From positions 16,507,669-16,571,668 of the forward strand of contig NC_087072.1 in NCBI RefSeq assembly GCF_026151205.1: 64,000 bases of DNA. Direction: 5' to 3'. A program made the position numbers and the translations under genes. Shown here piece after piece: positions 57,101-64,000 of the stretch; position 1 is the stretch's first letter; each line of letters begins with the position of its first letter. Source of the stretch: Bolinopsis microptera. Taxonomy: Eukaryota; Ctenophora; Tentaculata; Lobata; Bolinopsidae. The notes under the pieces were generated by a model that worked only from the letters and a program-made list of their open reading frames with translations, was not told where the DNA came from and did not search any database.

Positions 57101-59530
57101 CCTTCTCGTCAGGTCTTCTTCATCCTCAGTCCTGCCCCCAGTCCCCTCCTCTCCTCCTATTCAGTACTCCTCTACGTTCTCCTCAGTCCTCTTCCTTATC
57201 AGTCTCCTGAGTCCTCCTCCTCCTCTTCCTCCTCAGTCCTCCTCCTGAGTCCTCACTCTCCTCCTGAGTCCTCCTCCTCGGTCCTCCTGCTCCTGGGTCC
57301 TCCTCCTCCTCCTAGGTCCTCCTCCTCAGTCATCTCCCAAGCCATCCTCCTCAACCATCCTCCACAGCCATCCTCTCAGCTATTCCTCCTCAGCCATCCT
57401 CCTCAGTACTCCTCAGTCCTCCTCCTTCTCAGTCCTCTTCTGAGTCTCCTCCTGAGTCCTCCTTCTGGGTCTTCCTCCTCCTAGGTCCTCCTCCTCATCC
57501 TTCTCGTCAGTCCTCCTCCTCAGTCCTCCCCAAGTCCCCCTCCTCCTCAGTCTTCCCCCAGTCCCCCTCCTCCTCCTATTCAGTTCTCCTCAGTCCTCCT
57601 CCTTCTCATTCCTCCTCCTGAGTCCTCTTCCTGAGTCCTCCTCACTCCTAGGTCCTCCTCCTCCTCAGTCTTCTCCTCCTCCTCCTCCTCCCCCTCCTCT
57701 CAGTCATCCTCCTCAGTCATCCTCCTCAGCCATCCTCCTCAGCCATCCTCCTCAGCCATCCTCCTCAGCCATCCTCCTCAGTCCTCCCCAGTCCCCCTCC
57801 TTCTCCTCATAAACACTCCTCCTTCTCCTCAGTTATCCTGAGTCGTCCTCCCGAGTCGTCCTCCTCCCCCTCCTGAGTCCTCCTCCTGGGTCTCCTCCTC
57901 CTAGGTCCTCCTCCTTCTCCTCCTCAGCTCCTTCTCCTCCTCCTCCTCCAGTCCTCCTCCTCCTCCCTCTCAGTCATCCTCCTCAGTCCTCCTCCCTCTT
58001 CCTCAGTCCTTATCCTCATCCTCCTCTTCAGCTCCTCCTCCTCCTTGGTCCTTCCTCCTTCTCCTCCTCAGTCCTTCTCCTCCTCAGTCCTCCTCCTCCC
58101 TCCCTCTCAGTCATCCTCCTCAGTCCTCCTCCTCTTCCTCATCCTCCTCTTCAGTCCTCCTCTCCTGGGTCCTCTTCCTCCTCTTCATCCTCCTCCTCTT
58201 CCTCCTTAGTCTCAGTCCTCCTCCTCATCCTTCTCGTCAGTCCTCCTCCTCCTCAGTCCTCCCCAGTCCCCCTCCCCTCCTCCTATTTCAATCCTCCTCC
58301 CTCCTCCTCCTCAGTCCTCCTCAGTCCTCTTCCTGAGTTCTCCTCCTCCTCCTGAGTCCTCCTTCCGGGGTCTTCCTCCTCCTAGGTCCTCCTCCTCCTC
58401 CCTCTCAGTCATCCTCCTCGGCCATCCTCTTCAGCCATCCTCCTCAGTCCTCCTTAGTCCTCATCCTCCTCCTCAGTCCTCCTCTCTGGGTCTTCCTCCT
58501 CTTCATCCTCCTCAGTCCTCAGTCCTCCTCCTCAGTCCTCCTCATCCTTCTCGTCAGTCTTCTTCATCCTCAGTCCTGCCCCCCAGTCCCCCCTCCTCCT
58601 CCTCCTATTCAGTACTCCTCCTCTCCGTTCTCCTCAGTCCTCTTCCTTATCAGTCCTCCTGAGTCCTCCTCCTCCTCTTCCTCCTCAGTCTCCTCCTGAT
58701 CCTCCTCCTCCCTCCCTGAGTCCTCCTCCTCGGTCCCTCTGCTCCTGGGTCCTCCTCCTCTCCTAGGTCCTCCTCCTCAGTCATCTCCTCAGCCATCCTC
58801 CTCAACCCATCCTCCACAGCCATCCTCCTCAGCTATCCTCCTCAGCCATCCTCCTCAGTACTCCTCAGTCCTCCTCCTTCTCAGTCCTCTTCCTGAGTCC
58901 TCTCCTGAGTCCTCTTCTGGGTCTTTCTCTCCTAGGTCCTCCTCCCCCCTCTCAGTCATCCTCCTCGGCCATCCTCCTTAGCCATCCTCCTCATCCTCCT
59001 CCTCAGTCCTCCTCAGTCCTCCTCCTCCTGGGTCATCTCCTCTTCTCCTCCTCTTCATCCTCCCTCAGTCCTCAGACCTCCTCCTCATCCTCCTCCTCAT
59101 CCTTCTCGTCAGTCTTCTTCATCCTCAGTTCTGCCCCCAGTCCCCCTCCTCCTATTCAGTCCTCCTCCTCCGTTCTCCTCAGTCCTCCTGAGTCCTCCTC
59201 CTCCTCTTCCTCCTGAGTCCTCCTCCTTCTCCTTCTCCTCAGCCCTTCTTCTCCTCCTCATCCCTCTCCAGGTCATCTTCCTCAGTCATCCTCCTCAGCC
59301 ATCCTCTCAGTACTCCTCAGTCCTCCTCATTTTCTTTCCTCCTCAGTCCTCTTCCTGAGTCCTCCTGATCCTCCTGAGTCCTCCTCCTCCTCCAATGTCT
59401 CCAAAAGCTTTGTCTCCAATGTCTCCAATGTCTCCAGGACATGTCTCTGCACCCTATCTTTTCAAAAAAAGACAAAAGACATCGGAGACATGATCAAACC
59501 CCCCCCCCCCCTATATTAAACATAGATATC
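54185..59530. repeat. CTC-rich repeat block with inverted flanks and about 1.45-kb higher-order repeat
   Basis: The strand is almost purely C and T, built of TCCTCC, CAGTCC, AGCCATCC and GAGTCC words. A long pattern, anchored at TCCCCAAGT, recurs at 54632, 56081 and 57527 (spacings 1449 and 1446). The block is bounded on the left by ATAGATATATTTGGGG, poly-G and GGAGACATT repeats (54185-54440), and on the right by the inverse arrangement (59392-59530). The minus-strand Glu/Gly-rich ORFs are translations of the repeat. Confidence 0.92.
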
Positions 59531-60412
59531 GACAACAGACTCCGAGAGTCTTGAAGTTCTGTTACCACCGCCCTTGGTCATCCTCCTCGGCCATCCTCCT
59601 TAGCCATCCTCCTCATCCTCCTCCTCAGTCCTCCTCAGTCCTCCTCCTCCTGGGTCTTCCTCCTCTTCATCCTCCTCTTCATCCTCCTCAGTCCTCAGAC
59701 CTCCTCCTCAGTCCTCCTCCTCATCCTTCTCGTCAGTCTTCTTTCCATCCTCAGTTCTGCCCCCAGTCCCCCTCCTCCTCCTATTCAGTCCTCCTCTCCG
59801 TTCTCCTCAGTCCTCCTGAGTCCTCCTCCTCCTCTTCCTCCTGAGTCCTCCTCCTGGGTCCTCATCCTCCTAGGTCCTCCTCCTTCTCCTTCTCCTCAGT
59901 CCTTCTTCTCCTCCTCATCCCTCTCAGTCATCTTCCTCAGTCATTCTCCTCAGTACTCCTCAGTCCTCCTCATTTTCTTTCCTCCTCAGTCCTCTTCCTG
60001 AGTCCTCCTGATCCTCCTGAGTCCTCCTCCTCCTCCTCCTGAGTCCTCCTCCTCGGTCCTCCTGCTCCTGGGTCCTCCTCCTCCTAGGTCCTCCTCCTCA
60101 GTCATCCTCCTCAGCCATCCTCCTCAGTACTCCTCAGTCCTCCTCCTTCCTCAGTCCTCCTCAGTCTCTTCCTCAGACCCTCCCTTCCTGAGTCCTCATC
60201 CTCCTCCTTCTCCTCCTGAGTCCTCCTCCTGGGTCATCCTCCTCCTAGATCCTCCTCCTTCTCCAATCATACATCTACGTCTCCAATGTCTCCAAAAGCT
60301 TTGTCTCCAATGTCTCCAATGTCTCCAGGACATGTCTCTGCACCCTATCTTTCAAAAAAGAATCGGAGACATGTCCCCCCCCCCCCCCCCCCCCCCTATT
60401 TAACATAGATAC
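59392..60412. repeat. Duplicated right boundary of the CTC-rich block
   Basis: The boundary module (CCAATGTCTCCAAAAGCTTT, GGACATGTCTCTGCACCCTA, poly-C, ACATAGATA, then a CGAGAGT..TTGAAGTTCTG flank) occurs at 59392-59565 and again at 60275-60440. CTC-rich sequence lies between. The second copy leads straight into the low-quality zone. Confidence 0.85.
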
Positions 60413-62970
60413 GAAAAAACAAAACCCCGAGAGTTTTGAAGTTCTGGTTCACACCCTTTGGGTTTGAAACCCCCCCGGGGTTAACGACAGGAGACAGGGA
60501 TTTCCCGGGGAAGGTCAGGCCCCTGCTACTTTTCAACTCTTGGGGTATGAAATTGTCATGAAAAACGCCTGTAGACCGTTTTCTTTCGATTTTTGAGTGA
60601 CAAATTAAACTAAATCCTGGAGTTACCAAAACTTTTGGGAAGGGTGGGGAGCGGGGTCAAATCTGGGGGGTTTCACGAGATATGGAAAACCCGTGAGCGT
60701 TTAGACCCCTCCTTTTTCCCGGGGTTTTTGGGGTCCTGTCCAAAAAAAATCCTGGGTACACGAAGGGGGGGGAAGCCCGTGAGGGGTGTTTGATTTTTTT
60801 AAGGGTTAGGGTCCTAGAGTTACACGGGGGTGGGAGCCTGTGAGGTGGGTAAAAAAGGGGGGTTTCACGGACATGGGGAGGCCCGTGGCTTTTAGAAACC
60901 CCTCCTCTTTCGTTGTTTTTGAGTGTCCGATTTCCCAAAAAGGAAACTAGGGTACACGGACGAGGGGAAACCCGTGAGCGGTTTGAGTCTGTTAAGTGTT
61001 AGAGTCCTTTTGTTTTCAGAGACTGGGAGCCCGTAAGGTGTTAAAACCCAGGGTTTTCACGAGGGCGTGGTGCCTGTGGCGTGTTAAATCCGGGGGTTTT
61101 TTAAAGAAAACGTTGTTGCCCGGGGAGCGTGTAGAAACCCCTCCTTTATCGTTTTTTTTTTGAGTGTTCCCATCCAAAAAACCCAAAAGCTGGGCCCGGG
61201 GGTTAACGTTTATTTTGGGGGGCTTGTGAGGGCCCGTTAATTTTTTGCGGAAGGGTTAAATTTTTCCCGTGGTTAAAAAACGGGGGTTTTGCTGCGGTTT
61301 TCCCCGGGGGGTTAGTAGGGCATTAGGCCCTTTCCTTTTTGTAGAGGGTGGTAGGCCCTTCCCCAGGGATAGGTTAAAAAACACCCATGCACCTCCCCTT
61401 CGAGCCCCCCCCCAACACCCCGTGGAAAGGGTTTGGTGGGTTTTTTGTGGGGCGATTGTTCCCTATCCATTAAATTGCTATGTTGATCGATCTGCAGGTT
61501 TACTTGGGTTTAAATTGGGTTTCTGAGCCAAGTGGTTTTGGTTGGAAATTTTTAAAAAAAAATTTTGTTGTGTTTTTAAAAAGTCTATTTGAAAGGGAAA
61601 ACCTTTTTTGGGGAGGGTTGAACAAATCAAAAGATTGCCCCTTCAGTGTCTTTCCCTATCATCTAATGTGAATAAACTATTTCAGGAGACTGTAGAAATC
61701 CGATGATTGTTTCCCGGGAAATTTAAATTCCTAAAAAATATTTTCCCTTTTAACCTACAGCCCGAACCCCCAACACCAGCATAAACCTAAAAACCCGTTT
61801 GAACCTCCACCTCGAAAAGAATTTCCCTTTGAATCCTTTTAGAACCCCCTTTTGCTAAAAAGGGGAAGATACAATTTTAGGGCAATTTTTGAGGGTTGGC
61901 CCCCTTTTATAGCTGTTTCAAAGGGTAAAATAACAAAGTTTTGCGCTAGGGCTTTTCTGTAAAAAAAACGATTTTTTGGGGGTTTTTTAAAGCAGTTTAA
62001 AAGTAAAGAAGGTGAGAGGGAAAATTGGGGCCCGCGTCTAAAGGAAAGCGTTTTTGAAAAAGCCTTGGAAAAATTTCAGTGGAGTCCCCTCTACTTTGAA
62101 AAGGGAAAAAAGGGTAAAGGTTTAAAGCTTTTTTTTATTTACTTTTAAAAGATCTTTCTTTTTTGGCCAAATTAAAAAGCTTTTAAAATAAAAAATGGGA
62201 TTTCGAGTCGAATATCAACCTATCGATTAAAGGGGATTTTAGGTATAAGGGTTTTGATAATCATTACTTTTTTAGTTTTTTGGGTTAAAAAAAGGGAAAT
62301 GATTTTAAAAAAAGTTTTTCAAAAAGGAAAGGTTTGCCCTTTGGGTCAACACAAAAGAAAAAAAAGAAGGTTACTGAAGGGAAACCCCCACGACCCCTTT
62401 TTAGCGCCCGCCCTCTGGGCGTTACCTTAAAAGGGCTGCCTTCTTGGGGAGGGAAAAATATTGGAAGGGAAAATTTCAAAGTGAAATTTTCTGCCCTTTG
62501 GGAGGGTTAGGGGCTGCCCTTCAGGGCACCTTTTTATTGCCCTTTGATGGAGAGGAAAAAACTTGGGCCCCCCCCCGTTTTTAAACCAAAGATATCGGGG
62601 AAAACTTATGGAAAAAACCCTTTAAATCAACGAGACATTTTTGTTTCTTAGGGGGAAAACATTCAAGGCCCCCGGATAGAAAAACCGTGGAAGGGAAATG
62701 GGTTGGGGGAAAAAAAGACTGTGGTGGGAAGGGATGCTTAAATAAGGAAATTGTTAGTTATATTATCAATTTTACTTACCGGGCCCCCTTTGAATTTCAA
62801 ATATTAAAAAATCTTTTTTTTTATGGTATAGTTAGTTGTTTGAGGAAAGTAACCCTTTGGTTTAGGAAACACGTTTTTGGGTAAGGGTTTAAATTAAAAG
62901 GGGGTTTTTTTTAAGGGAAAAAATTCTTACTTTGCCATTCCCCTAAAAATTTTTAAATTGGGCCCTTTTT
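60400..62970. other. Low-quality assembly zone
   Basis: Excess homopolymers and collapsed words, as at 48525-50600. ORFs here (60396, 60657, 61269, 62285 and others) are not supported. Confidence 0.72.
60620..61210. repeat. About 240-bp degenerate tandem repeat with CACGG...CCCGTG hairpins
   Basis: Recurring order: TTTCACG, GCCCGTG, a TTTAGAAACCCCTCCT block, TTGAGTG, GGTACACGGACG, AACCCGTGAG and GTTAGAGTCCT. About two and a half units. The CACGNN...CCCGTG pairs could fold. Confidence 0.65.
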
Positions 62971-63189
62971 AAAAAGACGATTGTTTTGTTTTAAGAAAAA
63001 AGGTTTTTAGAGAAAATGTCTGAAGTTAAGAGTATCAGATGTTTTGTCCTTAAGCTATGTTCTGCCTTGGTTGAATGTTAGGGCCACTTAAAGTATACGA
63101 GTTGTGTTCTATGAGTAAGCTAGATGGTAGTTGGGTACTATTTAAATTGTTTTGGTAAGAACGTGTCTGTAAAAAAGGTCAATTATTAG

Positions 63190-63430
63190 CAGAATTTTAG
63201 ACTTAACTGAGAGATAAAGACTAACGTGGTAACTCTTACTTCGTTTTAAAGATCTAGATTACAGTATGCTATATAGATAAATATCTACCACATACCCACT
63301 TTATTTTTATCACCAAACGACTATTAATCTGAGTACCCGTCTAGAGATTTGGCTGTTGAACCGGAAACAGTCTGATATCAGTCTATTTTTTCTGTTAGCA
63401 TGCCCTTTAATAGTTGATACCAGATATGGA
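63190..63430. repeat. Dispersed repeat, inverse copy of 32090-32320
   Basis: Shared words on opposite strands include CTTCGTTTTAAAGATCTAGA, GTCTAGAGATTTGGCT and CATGCCCTTTAATAGTT. Confidence 0.7.
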
Positions 63431-63649
63431 ACCAAATATTTAGCTTAAAACTACTGCAAAATTTAGGGTCTGACATTTTGAAGCGCTGAGGCATCCGATC
63501 ATTTTCATTAATTTTATTATGCAGATGAATTTTAGTTGTGTTATCTATCCATCTCCAGGATACCAATTGTACAAGTTTTAATTATATGTGGTCTGTAAAT
63601 ATTGTTGATTGTGACTAAAATTATGCTATACTGATTAATTTGGAATATG

Positions 63650-63865
63650 TTTTCTGATTAAACTACTAATTTTGATGTCCTGCACAAGCAGATCGACGCA
63701 TTTTTAATTTATTTACTATTTCTATTTATATTGCTGTTAAATTTGACTCTAATTCTAATTTGTAAATGCTTTCCTGTCTTAAATTCAATACCGGGACTTA
63801 AGTGTTCAGACCACTAAACACCCAAAGCCCGGGGTCCCCAAGTAAGCAAGTAAGAATAAGATAGA
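63650..63865 (+). mobile_element. Possible LINE 3' end with AAGTAAGC tail
   Basis: An AT-rich stretch ends in GGGTCCCCAAGTAAGCAAGT, close to the 36060 tail (AAGTAAGCAAGTAAG). There is no coding remnant, so this is only a tail-like match. Confidence 0.35.
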
Positions 63866-64000
63866 GAGAGTTGCAAGTTCAAAAATTGTGAATAGTTGAG
63901 GGTTAAGCTTTTCTGTTAATTGTGATCACATCATCGAAGAAGTCAACATACAACGCCAAATAGTCTAGAACCTTCTAAATGTGACTCTACCGTACACGCG

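Noticed and set aside
54181-60200. Glu/Gly- or Ser/Pro-rich ORFs on both strands of the CTC-rich block
   Set aside because: Pure translation of a simple repeat; frames open on both strands by composition.
61269-62884. ORFs in the distal low-quality zone
   Set aside because: Sequence is homopolymer-distorted, so frames are meaningless.

Overview
This is a eukaryotic, almost certainly metazoan, nuclear window from an AT-rich, repeat-laden invertebrate genome. The evidence is spliced genes with GT/AG introns, metazoan gene families (a PA28/REG proteasome activator, a COMM-domain protein, an ANKRD53-like ankyrin protein, an LDLa-repeat seven-transmembrane receptor) and several LINE lineages with microsatellite 3' tails. 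The LINE and secreted-domain flavour is most like a cnidarian, but the window alone does not settle the phylum.

Layout. 1-330: array of CCCCGATTTA units ending in a pogo/Tigger-like terminal inverted repeat. 440-1880 (minus): the first three coding exons of a PA28 (PSME3-like) gene and a single-exon COMM-domain gene. 2240-5405: 5'-truncated CR1/L2-type LINE with one internal stop and a (TCTAA)n tail. 6247-8511: a composite non-autonomous transposon with an exact 8-bp target-site duplication (TSD). It holds an 862-bp MITE interrupted by an inverted copy of itself, and a separate 255-bp MITE. 8750-9375: small hairpin-rich elements, one with an exact 8-bp TSD. 9786-10350: decayed transposon protein on the minus strand. 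11007-11938: element with long TIRs. 13590-15225: 19-bp minisatellite. 15910-21073 (plus): five-exon ANKRD53-like gene. 21437-21818 and 23930-24988: head-to-tail Helitron-like units. 22280-22624 (minus): first exon of a secreted-protein gene with an apparent frameshift. 25663-25811: hAT MITE. 27371-30586 (minus): LDLa/7TM receptor. 32838-33431 (minus): two exons of an unrecognised small gene. 33835-36091: RTE-like LINE inserted in a tandem repeat. 39716-40758: internally deleted LINE. 43657-47752: LINE with an uninterrupted 1263-codon ORF. 49500-52970: satellite of about 330 bp split by a LINE remnant. 54185-60412: about 6 kb of CTC-rich DNA with a higher-order repeat of about 1.45 kb.

Two zones (about 48,525-50,600 and 60,400-62,970) have abnormal homopolymer runs. 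Repeats that are clean elsewhere are corrupted there, so they look like uncorrected assembly sequence and gene calls in them are unreliable.

The cellular genes do not form a pathway. The most unusual content is the mobile-element archaeology: self-nesting, multi-hairpin elements with perfect TSDs, and tandem rolling-circle-type units.
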